From the NCBI RefSeq assembly GCF_002802915.1, contig NZ_PEBJ01000002.1:1-64000 (forward strand): 64,000 nucleotides of DNA, written 5' to 3'. Shown piece by piece: positions 52,670-60,513 of the stretch. The stretch's first letter is position 1, and each line of letters begins with the position of its first letter. Source of the DNA: Bifidobacterium felsineum. GTDB lineage: Bacteria; Actinomycetota; Actinomycetes; Actinomycetales; Bifidobacteriaceae. Under the pieces are notes generated by a model, which ran no database searches, was not told where the DNA came from, and saw nothing but the letters and a program-made list of their open reading frames with translations. The translations under genes and the position numbers were made by a program.

Positions 52670-53566
52670 TCACTTGCCGGCTTCGGCAAGGTAGTCAGGC
52701 ATCTCGGTCGGGTAATCCGGCCAAGCGCCAGCCTGGGTGCAGACGAAGGCGGCGGTGTTGACGGCCTTGCGGTGAGCGTCCGTCAGGGAGTCGCCCAGCA
52801 GGGTACGTGCGGTGAAGGTGCCGGAGAAGGAATCGCCAGCGCCGACGGTATCCACGACCTCGACGTGCGGGGTGTCCAGGGTGGAGGACTCACCCTTACG
52901 GGAGATCACGGTGGAGTATGCGGAGCCTGCGGTCAGGATTACGTAGTCGAGATCGAACTCGTCGAGGAACCAGCGGCAGGCGTCCTCGCCGGAGGTGCCG
53001 CGAATGTCGAACATGTCGCGCAGAAGCAGCAGCTCTTCATCGTTGATCTTGAAGACGGTGGCGGCCTTCAGCAGCTCTTCGATGAGTTCCTTGGAGTAGT
53101 GGTCACCGCGCAGGTTGATGTCGAAGAACTTCATGGCACCCGGCTTGGTGTGCTTCAGGAGTTCCATGATGGTGGCGTGGGTCTCGGGGGAGCGCAGGGC
53201 CAGGGTGCCGAAGCAGATGGCGTCGGCCTTGGAGACCACGTCGATGAGCTGACGGGTGTACAGAATGTGATCCCAGGCGACACCCTTGACGATGGTGTAC
53301 TCCGGGATGCCGTTCTTCAGGGCGACCTCAACGGTGGAGGTCGGCCATGCGTTGCGCTGGATCACGGTGTTGATGCCGGCTTCGTCGGCCTTGGCAACCA
53401 GCTCATCGCCGAGCTCGTCCTCGCCGACGGCGCTGATGGCCCAACCCTCGGCACCATTCTTCATCGCATGGTAGGCGAAGTTCACAGGGGCGCCACCGGC
53501 ACGCTTGCCGCCAGGCAGCATATCCCAAAGCAGCTCACCGAGGCTCAGGACGATTGGGTTAGTCAT
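52670..53566 (-). CDS. PfkB-family sugar kinase, probable fructokinase
   Basis: A 298-aa ribokinase-superfamily kinase. N-terminal GELLWDMLPGGKRAGGAPVNFAYHA (substrate-binding GG motif), FFDINLRGDHY, and the catalytic signature DTVGAGDSFSGTFTARTL (with the base Asp) near residues 237-254. Closest in style to fructokinases (ScrK/FrkB). Product would be fructose 6-phosphate. Between a divergently regulated ROK gene and the sugar transporter on the same strand; AAAGGAA precedes the ATG. Confidence 0.88.
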   Translation of the reverse strand: MTNPIVLSLGELLWDMLPGGKRAGGAPVNFAYHAMKNGAEGWAISAVGEDELGDELVAKADEAGINTVIQRNAWPTSTVEVALKNGIPEYTIVKGVAWDHILYTRQLIDVVSKADAICFGTLALRSPETHATIMELLKHTKPGAMKFFDINLRGDHYSKELIEELLKAATVFKINDEELLLLRDMFDIRGTSGEDACRWFLDEFDLDYVILTAGSAYSTVISRKGESSTLDTPHVEVVDTVGAGDSFSGTFTARTLLGDSLTDAHRKAVNTAAFVCTQAGAWPDYPTEMPDYLAEAGK

Positions 53567-53646
53567 GATGGTTCCTTTCCTTATCTTTCTTTGTTGTGCA
53601 TGTTCCGTATGGAAACTTCACAGTGATGTCTTGATTCGTGGAGGAG

Positions 53647-54861
53647 TCAGGAGACATCGAAGAACACCGAGGGGTGTTCCAAAAATTGAGTGACCGCCAC
53701 GGCCGCGGCGCCGGAAACGGCAGCGTCTGCGGACAGCGTGGACAGTGTGATGGATGTGGTGTTGTAGATTTCCGGGATGGACCGTTCCTCCACCGTGCTG
53801 AGCACCTCTTCGAGGAACATCGGTCCGGCTTCGGACACGATGTCTCCGATGATGATGTGCTTGGGATTGAAGCCGTTGAAGATGGTGACGCATCCATAGC
53901 CCACATAGCGAGCGATGCTGCGAACCATGGCGATGGCCTGTTCGTCGCCTTCCTGTGCTTTGCGGAATAAAGCACGAGCGGCGTCGGTGTGGGTCATATC
54001 TGCGGCCCCCGGGACCAGCACACCATCGTCGATAAGCATGTCGTGGATGGCGGGGGTGGAGCAATAACGCTCGAGGCAGCCGATGTTGCCACAGTCGCAT
54101 GGACGTCCGTTGACGTCCACGGAGATGTGGCCGATTTCCGTGGCGGCACCAAGATAGCCGTTAATGAGACGACCGTTCTCGATAACGCCAAGGCCGACGC
54201 CTTCGCCGACAAGATAGTAGGCGAGATTGTCGCTGGTGTGGACGGCTGGGTCGAACAGGTAATGAGCCAGTGCGCCTGCACGTGCATCCTGCTCGATGAA
54301 CAAGGGAACGCCGAAGGCGGAGGCGAATTCGTTAATGAAGTTGATTTTGCGCCAGCCCTGCATGCTGGAGACCACGGCGGTGCGACCTTCGTTGCGCAGG
54401 TAGGGGCCGGGTACTGCCATGCCGATGGCGACGATGGATTTGTCCTCGGCGAGAAGCTGGGTCAGCCGCTGGTGGATGACGACAACGGTATCGTCGATGG
54501 TGTTGTCGTACACCGTGGGCAGGGTTTCCAGGCTGAGCGCGTTGCCGCACAGGTCGAAAACGCCGATTTGCACCAAGGAGCGTGCGAATTTCACGCCAAT
54601 GATGTGGAAGCGTGTGGTGTCCAGTTCAAGACCGATGGAGCGGCGGTTCTTGGAGCCTTCGATGTCCCCGGTCTCTTCAATCACGCCGGCTTCGATCAGT
54701 CGGGCGGTGATTTTGGTGATGGCTGCGGGGGTGAGATCCAGTGCCTTTGCGATCTGTGCGCGGGAGCTGATGCCATGATGGTACAGGTGCTGAAGAATGC
54801 GCGAACGATTGGATTCGGAAACACTGGCTTGTGAAGTAGCTTGCTTGGCTTCAAGCGCCAT
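53647..54861 (-). CDS. ROK-family transcriptional repressor (NagC/XylR type)
   Basis: A 404-aa regulator: winged helix-turn-helix at about residues 20-65 (SRAQIAKALDLTPAAITKITARL) followed by a ROK sugar-binding domain with GMAVPGPY, EQDARAGALAHY and the zinc motif CDCGNIGCLERYCS. Transcribed on the same strand as pfkB and the transporter, 80 bp upstream of pfkB, so it most likely controls these genes and the divergent ROK kinase. AAGGAGG lies before the ATG at 54861. Confidence 0.9.
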   Translation of the reverse strand: MALEAKQATSQASVSESNRSRILQHLYHHGISSRAQIAKALDLTPAAITKITARLIEAGVIEETGDIEGSKNRRSIGLELDTTRFHIIGVKFARSLVQIGVFDLCGNALSLETLPTVYDNTIDDTVVVIHQRLTQLLAEDKSIVAIGMAVPGPYLRNEGRTAVVSSMQGWRKINFINEFASAFGVPLFIEQDARAGALAHYLFDPAVHTSDNLAYYLVGEGVGLGVIENGRLINGYLGAATEIGHISVDVNGRPCDCGNIGCLERYCSTPAIHDMLIDDGVLVPGAADMTHTDAARALFRKAQEGDEQAIAMVRSIARYVGYGCVTIFNGFNPKHIIIGDIVSEAGPMFLEEVLSTVEERSIPEIYNTTSITLSTLSADAAVSGAAAVAVTQFLEHPSVFFDVS

Positions 54862-54933
54862 GGAGTCCTCCTTGTCCTGCCTCGTTGCGAGTGATCACGT
54901 CCGCTCGTCTTTGAATCTGAACTTGATTAAGAT

Positions 54934-54948
54934 ATTAACGTCGTTAAT
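54934..54948. promoter_or_regulatory. Operator-like palindrome between divergent ROK genes
   Basis: ATTAACGTCGTTAAT is a perfect 15-bp inverted repeat in the 225-bp gap, flanked by further TTAA pieces (GATTAAGATATTAACG). Such TTAA-rich palindromes are typical of ROK repressor sites. Confidence 0.6.
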
Positions 54949-55001
54949 TGATTCACGCAATCAACCAAACTGGTCGGCGTGTCGTGTGGCGGTGTCACGG
55001 A

Positions 55002-55051
55002 AACTAATTTGTTAAGAATGTTGTCAATACTCCGGGGCACACTGATATTAG
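55002..55051 (+). promoter_or_regulatory. AACTAATTTGTTAAG motif and probable promoter of the ROK kinase
   Basis: AACTAATTTGTTAAGAATG (55002-55020) resembles, in the opposite orientation, a motif in the nagR-nagB gap (57483-57500, reading AACTAATTGTTAATAATA on the minus strand). TTGTCA (55021-55026) with GATATT 17 bp later is a possible promoter directly after it. Confidence 0.45.
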
Positions 55052-55086
55052 GTCATCGGTTCAAGGAGGAACGAAGGAGTGAACGA

Positions 55087-56004
55087 ATGATGAGCGAGCA
55101 AAAGCCTGCCACATTGAGAATCGGCGTTGATGTGGGTGGTACCAAGATCGAAGCGGCTTTGATCGATGAGCTCGGCCGTGTGCTGCGCACCGAAAGAATT
55201 CCGGCTCGTCATGGCGAAGAGGCCGTGATTGACGATATCGTCGCCGTCGCGGGGCAGGTTTGCGATGGTGATTTCAACCGGGTGGCAAGTGTCGGCATAG
55301 GCACTCCCGGTCAGGTGGATTATGTTTCAGGGCATGTGGACAATATCGTCAATCTTGGGGTGACTTCGCTGGATATGGGCCCGTTGGTCGAGCAGCGCAC
55401 TGGCGTGCCGGCACATGTCGAGAACGACGTTAATGCGGCGGCCCTTGGTGCAGCCGTGGTGCTGGGAGGGGGAACAAGTCTGCCTGGAGTGGTGGCGTTC
55501 CTGAACTTCGGCACCGGTCTTGCGGCGGGCCTGGTACAGGATGGTGTGCTGATGCATGGCGCAAGCGGTGCGGCGGGAGAGGTCGGGCATATTCCCGTGG
55601 AACCTCACCGTTTCAAGTGCCCATGCGGGCAATATGGCTGCCTGGAAACCGTATGCTCCGGTGCGTCCGTGGCAAGGCTTTGGCCATCCGCCAATCCTGC
55701 GATGCCCGATTTGATTCGTCGTGCCAAGAAGCGTGAGGCGAAGGCTGTGGATGTGCTGGACATGGTGGTGCGTGCCATCGGGGACACCATTCAGATCGTG
55801 GCGCAGTCCATGGATCCTTCGGTGATTATCCTGGGTGGAGGTATGGCGAAAACCGGTGATCCGCTGGTGGAGGTCATCACTGCCGAATTGCGGCGTAGGG
55901 AATCACAATGCCGATTCCTCGCATCATTGGACCTTCCGAGTCGTTTGCGACTTGCTCCGCTGAATCAGCCCGTCGGCGCGATTGGCGCCGCGGTCGCCGC
56001 GTAG
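55087..56004 (+). CDS. ROK-family sugar kinase (glucokinase-like)
   Basis: A 305-aa kinase, no DNA-binding domain. ATP motif GVDVGGTKIEAALID, substrate/active-site motif GTPGQVD, EN-D in VENDVNAAALGAA, and the ROK zinc finger CPCGQYGCLETVCSG. Most such enzymes phosphorylate glucose; GlcNAc, mannose or fructose are alternatives given its neighbours. ATG 55087 has GGAG 7 bp before it and is followed by a second ATG at 55090. Ends at a strong terminator at 56034-56086. Confidence 0.87.
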   Translation: MMSEQKPATLRIGVDVGGTKIEAALIDELGRVLRTERIPARHGEEAVIDDIVAVAGQVCDGDFNRVASVGIGTPGQVDYVSGHVDNIVNLGVTSLDMGPLVEQRTGVPAHVENDVNAAALGAAVVLGGGTSLPGVVAFLNFGTGLAAGLVQDGVLMHGASGAAGEVGHIPVEPHRFKCPCGQYGCLETVCSGASVARLWPSANPAMPDLIRRAKKREAKAVDVLDMVVRAIGDTIQIVAQSMDPSVIILGGGMAKTGDPLVEVITAELRRRESQCRFLASLDLPSRLRLAPLNQPVGAIGAAVAA

Positions 56005-56033
56005 GTATCGAATCCTTGGCGCGGATACGCGGG

Positions 56034-56086
56034 AACGGAACAGGGGTCGGCCCGCATGGGTTGTGCGGGCCGACCCCTGTTCCGTT
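56034..56086. terminator. Strong terminator with 23-bp perfect stem
   Basis: Bases 56034-56056 (starting AACGGAACAGGGG) and 56064-56086 (ending CCCCTGTTCCGTT) are exact complements with a 7-nt loop. It separates the ROK kinase from the convergent ROK regulator. Confidence 0.9.
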
Positions 56087-56163
56087 GTTGGCCTATCGGC
56101 CGTTCATTGTCGTGGCTGCGTCTGCGTGGCCATTCGTAGTGCAGGCGCAACGCTGACGGATGT

Positions 56164-57288
56164 TCACTGACTCAGATAATGTACGAGCACAGCGATTGCC
56201 TCGCCTTGCACGGTGATGTCCGACCCGCATTCGCATCGGCGAATGACCGTGTGCTTGTGGAATGTCGAGGAAGTGCTGGCATCAAGATACTGCTGCGCCG
56301 CATCGATGAATGTCGCATTGACGATATCCGGCTGTCCGTACACGCAGACGTCCGCCATATCGAGAAGGCCGACCGGCATGGAGAGTGCCTGCCCGAGGTG
56401 CTGCCCGGCTCGATCGAGAATCTGTATCTTCTGCTGTTCGTCGGCGTGAATGAGCTGCTTGCGCAGCACATGGTCGGAAATCATGGTTTCCAGGCAGCCG
56501 TGCTTGCCGCATGGGCATTCGGGACCGTTGAGATCAATGGAAATATGCCCGATTTCACCTGCTGCATGCATTTCTCCCTTGACGGGAGTGTCGTTGATGA
56601 GAATCGCCGAACCGATGCCGCTTTCAATGCGCACGAAGATCATATTTCTATCGCCTTGGCCGAAGAAACGTTCGGTAAGCATCGCGGCGGTGGCGTCGTT
56701 GGTCACGGTGACATTGATGCCAAACCGTTCCTGAAGCGGTGTGGAAAGATCCATGTCATGCCAGTCGAGCCAAGTGGACCGTTTGACCACGCCGCCATCC
56801 ACCACGCCGGGGGAGGCGATGCCGATGCCGATAACCGTGCCGTCGGCCATGCCCATCATTTTCTCGATGAGTTCGCCGATCATGCCCAATGTGACTCGTT
56901 CTCCGGCGCCAAGTGTGATTTCCGCGTGGCGCAACGCCTGCCCCAAGAGATTGGTGACCGCCCCGTGCAGCATGTGATCCTGCGTCAGATCAAGGCTGAT
57001 GATATTCAGCCGGTCGATATCGATGCTGAGCAAGGTGCCGCGCTTGCCTTTGCCGCCGCTCGGCGCCTGACCGGTTTCGCGCAGCAATCCCTCGTCGAGC
57101 ATTTGGCTGACCACGTCGGAGACCGCCACGCGGCTTAAGCCGGTGAGCCTGCCAAGGTCGGCACGTGAATACTGGTTGGTGGGGAACAGCAGAGAAAAGA
57201 TCAATTGCCGATTATTGCGTCGCACGTCGGCCGGCGAAGATTTGGCCGACTGATTGTTCGAGGGCGAAGCGGCTCCAAAGAGTGACAT
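56164..57288 (-). CDS. nagR: ROK-family repressor, probable NagR
   Basis: A 374-aa regulator divergent from nagB. Helix-turn-helix SRADLGRLTGLSRVAVSDVVSQML at about residues 40-63, then a ROK domain with GIGIASPGVVDGG, NDATAAMLTERF and the zinc motif CPCGKHGCLETM. An ideal ribosome-binding site AGGAGGAATA precedes the ATG at 57288; the frame start at 57312 would displace it. Position next to nagB-nagA and the known NagR of infant-type bifidobacteria suggest GlcNAc-6-phosphate control; the gene name is by context, not by sequence search. A low-complexity N terminus (SPSNNQSAKSSPAD) precedes the DNA-binding part. Confidence 0.82.
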   Translation of the reverse strand: MSLFGAASPSNNQSAKSSPADVRRNNRQLIFSLLFPTNQYSRADLGRLTGLSRVAVSDVVSQMLDEGLLRETGQAPSGGKGKRGTLLSIDIDRLNIISLDLTQDHMLHGAVTNLLGQALRHAEITLGAGERVTLGMIGELIEKMMGMADGTVIGIGIASPGVVDGGVVKRSTWLDWHDMDLSTPLQERFGINVTVTNDATAAMLTERFFGQGDRNMIFVRIESGIGSAILINDTPVKGEMHAAGEIGHISIDLNGPECPCGKHGCLETMISDHVLRKQLIHADEQQKIQILDRAGQHLGQALSMPVGLLDMADVCVYGQPDIVNATFIDAAQQYLDASTSSTFHKHTVIRRCECGSDITVQGEAIAVLVHYLSQ

Positions 57289-57635
57289 TATTCCTCCTGT
57301 CTGGATGAACATGCGCTCCGGAGCAGCCTATGCTCGTCGCAGATGTTCTGTTGTTGTTGTGCGTTGAAGCTCATTCATCGTTGAATCTGTTATGATACTT
57401 CACTAACATTTTCCAGTGTACCGCAGCTTGGGTCTGAGGTGTTTTGAAAACACCGGATGTGGGCGAAGTCCAAAATTGTAAGTATTATTAACAATTAGTT
57501 GGTTCGGTATATCGCATGCGATGTGCCGGCCACGACGCATCGTAGGCCGTGACAAAGAAGTTGCCATCACCCCTCGATGCAATACAACTGCACATAGGCC
57601 TGCGCATAACGGGTCACGGATGAAGGAAAGTAACA
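57289..57635. other. 347-bp divergent control region nagR-nagB
   Basis: No open reading frame of note. It is AT-rich compared with its surroundings. TATTATTAACAATTAGTT at 57483-57500 (core TTAACAATTAGTT) is the best operator candidate; other TTAA and CTAA pieces flank it (CACTAACATT at 57401-57410). nagB's ribosome-binding site is GAAGGAAAG at about 57622-57630. No single promoter could be assigned with confidence. Confidence 0.55.
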
Positions 57636-58448
57636 ATGCCTGAGATCATCATTGTGAAGAATGAGGCCGAGGCTGGCGACATCTACGGGCGCTGCGTGGC
57701 TGATCTTATCAAGGCCAAGCCGAATGCGGTGTTGGGCCTGGCCACCGGTTCCAGTCCTCTGGCTGCGTACCGTTCACTGGCCCGCATCGTCAAGGACGAA
57801 TCCATCGACGTTTCCCAGGTTCAAGGCTTTGCGCTGGATGAATACATCGGCCTGCCGCTGACCCATCCCGAGTCCTACCATGCGACCATTCACCGCACCG
57901 TGGTGGAGCCACTTGGCCTTGATCCGGCGAAAGTGCATGTTCCCGGCGATGTGTTGAACGGTGCTCCGCTGGAGGATGGCGATAAGGTCGCCGCCGCTGG
58001 TCCGGCCTATGATGCTGCCATCGAGGCTGCGGGCGGCATCGACGTGCAGATTCTGGGTATCGGTACGGATGGCCATGTGGGCTTCAACGAGCCGGGTTCT
58101 TCGCTGGCTTCCGGTACCCGTGTGAAGACCTTGGCGGAGCAGACCCGCATCGATAACGCGCGCTTCTTCGACAACGACATCAACCAGGTGCCGACTCACT
58201 GCATCACGCAGGGCATCGGCACGATCATGAAGGCACGTCATCTGGTGTTGCTGGCGTTTGGCTCAGGCAAGGCCGAGGCCATCGAGGAGACCGTGGAAGG
58301 CGGCGTGTCCGCGTTCTGCCCGGCTTCCACATTGCAGATGCACCCGCATGCCACGATTATCGTGGATGAGGAGGCGGCAAGCCGTCTGCGTCACAAGGAC
58401 TACTACCGTTATGCATACACGCACAAGCCGGCTTGGCAGGGCATCTGA
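57636..58448 (+). CDS. nagB: Glucosamine-6-phosphate deaminase
   Basis: Converts glucosamine 6-phosphate to fructose 6-phosphate and ammonia, 270 aa. Active-site features: LATGSSPLAAYRSL, FALDEYIGL (the DEY motif), LGIGTDGHVGFNEPGSSL and the C-terminal KARHLVLLAFGSGKAEA. The reaction is the entry of GlcNAc carbon into the phosphoketolase pathway. First gene downstream of the nagR region; followed by a GC-rich hairpin before nagA. Confidence 0.96.
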   Translation: MPEIIIVKNEAEAGDIYGRCVADLIKAKPNAVLGLATGSSPLAAYRSLARIVKDESIDVSQVQGFALDEYIGLPLTHPESYHATIHRTVVEPLGLDPAKVHVPGDVLNGAPLEDGDKVAAAGPAYDAAIEAAGGIDVQILGIGTDGHVGFNEPGSSLASGTRVKTLAEQTRIDNARFFDNDINQVPTHCITQGIGTIMKARHLVLLAFGSGKAEAIEETVEGGVSAFCPASTLQMHPHATIIVDEEAASRLRHKDYYRYAYTHKPAWQGI

Positions 58449-58465
58449 TTCGACTGTTGAAGTTC

Positions 58466-58504
58466 GAGCTCCCCGCATGGAGGCCATGGAGGGGAGCTCT
58501 ATTA
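58466..58504 (+). terminator. Hairpin between nagB and nagA
   Basis: GAGCTCCCC (58466-58474) and GGGGAGCTC (58491-58499) form a 9-bp stem, followed by TATTATT. It may trim nagA expression or stabilise the nagB message end; the two genes are 114 bp apart. Confidence 0.65.
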
Positions 58505-58562
58505 TTCGGTGGAACATTGGATCTGCAAGATAATCTGCAGGGATGAATCGAGGAAAGCATAC

Positions 58563-59843
58563 ATGGCTGATAGGCAGGAGATCGTATCGCGTGTGACCAA
58601 GGCTCTGAAAGGTGAGCCGTCGCCGGTGGCGATTCACAATGCGCGCAAGGTGGACGCACGAGGCGAACAGTCCGGTTATTGGATTGTTTCCGATGCGAAT
58701 GGTGTTATCACCGCAGCCGGAACCGATGAGCAGGCGTTCGCTAAGGCCTGCGCTGCGGCAGGCATCGCATCGGATAGTGAAGCGGTGCTGGACGCAGCAG
58801 GAAGAATCCTCGTTCCAGGCTATGTGGATATTCATGCCCATGGCGCTTGGGAGAAAAGCTTCGACGATGGTCCCGATGGCATCGATGTGGCTCGAGCCGG
58901 TCATGCAGTGCATGGCACCACGCGTCAGGTGCTGTCGCTGATCACCAATCCGCTCGACGTGATCTGCCGCAATATCCGTACGGTTCGAGACAAGATGGCT
59001 TCCGGCCGGCCGGACATCCTCGGATGCCATTTGGAAGGGCCGTTCCTGGCGCTGGCCCGTAAAGGCGCGCATGACCCGAATTGCCTTAAGGATCCGGTGC
59101 CTGAAATCGTCGATGAGATGCTTGAGGCTTCAGACGCCGATGTTGCGCATGGCAAGCGCGGATGCATTCGCCAGATTACGATCGCTCCTGAACTGCCGCA
59201 TGGTTTGAGCGCGATCAGTCAATTTGCAGATGCCGGTGTGGTGCCGGCGGTCGGTCATTGCGATGCCGATTATGAGACCGCAAAAGCTGGATTCAATGCA
59301 GGTGCCGGCATTATGACCCACATGTTCAATGCGATGAACGGTCTGCACCACCGCAACCCGGGTCCGATTCCGGCTGCCGTGGAGGATCCACGCGTCACCA
59401 TCGAGCTGATCAACGACGGCTTCCACGTGCAGAACCCGATGGTCAAGCTTGGCTTCGGTTTCGCTCCGCATCGCATCGCCTTCGTCACCGATGCCATGGC
59501 GGCCACCGATTGCCCGGATGGTGCCTACAAGCTGGGTGCGTTGGATGTGAACGTGATCGACGGCCATGCGCGACTCGTCTCCAATGGGGCTATCGCGGGT
59601 TCGACGTTGTTGCTGGAAGTCGCCGTGAGCCGTGCCGTGAACGAGCTTGGCATCAGTCCGGTGGCCGCGGTCGAAGCCGCCACGTTGACGCCGGCCAAGG
59701 CGTTCGGCTTCGATAAGCCCAACGAGGTGACCGGCGCGCCTATCGGATTGCTTGCCCCGGGATTCGCCGCTGACCTCAACCTGATCGACCCGGTGAGCTG
59801 GAAGGTTGAACGGGTCTGGTGTGCAGGCCGCAATATCAAGTAA
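58563..59843 (+). CDS. nagA: N-acetylglucosamine-6-phosphate deacetylase
   Basis: Removes the acetyl group from GlcNAc-6-P, feeding NagB. The 426-aa amidohydrolase has the family order DIHAHGAW (metal HxH), GCHLEGPFLALARKGAHD (the E-GP motif), GHCDADYETAKAG, THMFNAMNGLHHRNPG and the catalytic aspartate in AFVTDAMAATD. ATG 58563 follows GAGGAAAG; upstream frame to 58509 is not protein-like. Ends at the terminator 59868-59914. Confidence 0.95.
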   Translation: MADRQEIVSRVTKALKGEPSPVAIHNARKVDARGEQSGYWIVSDANGVITAAGTDEQAFAKACAAAGIASDSEAVLDAAGRILVPGYVDIHAHGAWEKSFDDGPDGIDVARAGHAVHGTTRQVLSLITNPLDVICRNIRTVRDKMASGRPDILGCHLEGPFLALARKGAHDPNCLKDPVPEIVDEMLEASDADVAHGKRGCIRQITIAPELPHGLSAISQFADAGVVPAVGHCDADYETAKAGFNAGAGIMTHMFNAMNGLHHRNPGPIPAAVEDPRVTIELINDGFHVQNPMVKLGFGFAPHRIAFVTDAMAATDCPDGAYKLGALDVNVIDGHARLVSNGAIAGSTLLLEVAVSRAVNELGISPVAAVEAATLTPAKAFGFDKPNEVTGAPIGLLAPGFAADLNLIDPVSWKVERVWCAGRNIK

Positions 59844-59867
59844 TGATTGAGCCTATTTGATATGAGG

Positions 59868-59914
59868 AAGCCTCGGTATGGTCCTTTCCGATGGAGGAGC
59901 ATACCGAGGCTTTA
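59868..59914. terminator. Terminator between nagA and the Nudix gene
   Basis: AAGCCTCGGTATG (59868-59880) pairs with CATACCGAGGCTT (59900-59912), followed by TT. Both genes converge on it. Confidence 0.88.
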
Positions 59915-59935
59915 TCATCACATGGAATGCGTTAA

Positions 59936-60457
59936 TCAGTGTTGCACGCCGTCGAAGACGAAGAGCGCGTGTGAATCGCCGTGTTTCTTGTTCTCGAAAT
60001 AACGGTTGAACAACTGCAGACGCTCGACGGTGCTTGCGGCCAACGGCTGGGGGAGCGCGTCCAAGTCAAACCAACCGACGTTGAGGCTTTCCTCGTCGCC
60101 GACGAATGGCTGATCATTGCCGCCAGGTTTCACCTTGCAGAGGAAGGAATGATCCATATACATGGTGTTATCGCCATTGGCGTAGGCCAGGACCTTGTTC
60201 GAAGAGGTCACGGCCACCAGGTCGGTGACGATGGCATCCACCCCGGTCTCCTCCTTGATTTCTCGTACCACGGTATCCGCAGGCTGTTCGCCCGGCTCAT
60301 TGATGCCATAGACCATGGCCCATTCGCCGGTATCCGAGCGCCGGCCTAGCAGCAACTGGCCCTTGTCGTTCAGCACATATCCGGTTACGCCGTTGAGCCA
60401 CAACAAATCATGGCCAATCTTTTTACGTAGTTCGAGCACGAATTCTGGTGTTGGCAT
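59936..60457 (-). CDS. Nudix hydrolase
   Basis: A 173-aa Nudix pyrophosphatase. The signature G-x5-E-x7-R-E-I-K-E-E-T-G-V is complete (from GINEPGEQ to ETGV, around residues 51-73). Substrate is not evident; the family hydrolyses nucleoside diphosphates linked to other moieties, and this subtype is often annotated as MutT-like or NADH pyrophosphatase-like. The ATG at 60457 (MPTPEF) follows GGAGAC on the minus strand; the frame upstream to 60592 lies in the pepP gene. Separated from pepP by a terminator-like hairpin. Confidence 0.88.
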   Translation of the reverse strand: MPTPEFVLELRKKIGHDLLWLNGVTGYVLNDKGQLLLGRRSDTGEWAMVYGINEPGEQPADTVVREIKEETGVDAIVTDLVAVTSSNKVLAYANGDNTMYMDHSFLCKVKPGGNDQPFVGDEESLNVGWFDLDALPQPLAASTVERLQLFNRYFENKKHGDSHALFVFDGVQH

Positions 60458-60480
60458 GAAGTCTCCTTTATAAAACAATA

Positions 60481-60508
60481 CGGCTCCCCTCCACGCGGAG
60501 AGGAGCCG
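60481..60508 (-). terminator. Terminator of the aminopeptidase gene
   Basis: On the minus strand CGGCTCCTCTCCGC...GGAGGGGAGCCG forms a stem with one mismatch, followed by TATTGTTTT. It lies 5 bp after the aminopeptidase stop. Confidence 0.8.
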
Positions 60509-60513
60509 AAACA

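Noticed and set aside
56087-56163. Possible tRNA or small RNA after the ROK kinase terminator
   Set aside because: No cloverleaf arms or TTCGA loop; only a short GGCC palindrome.
57468-57477. GTCCAAAATT, similar to the start of the 61-bp repeats
   Set aside because: Only ten bases and no inverse arm nearby; likely chance.
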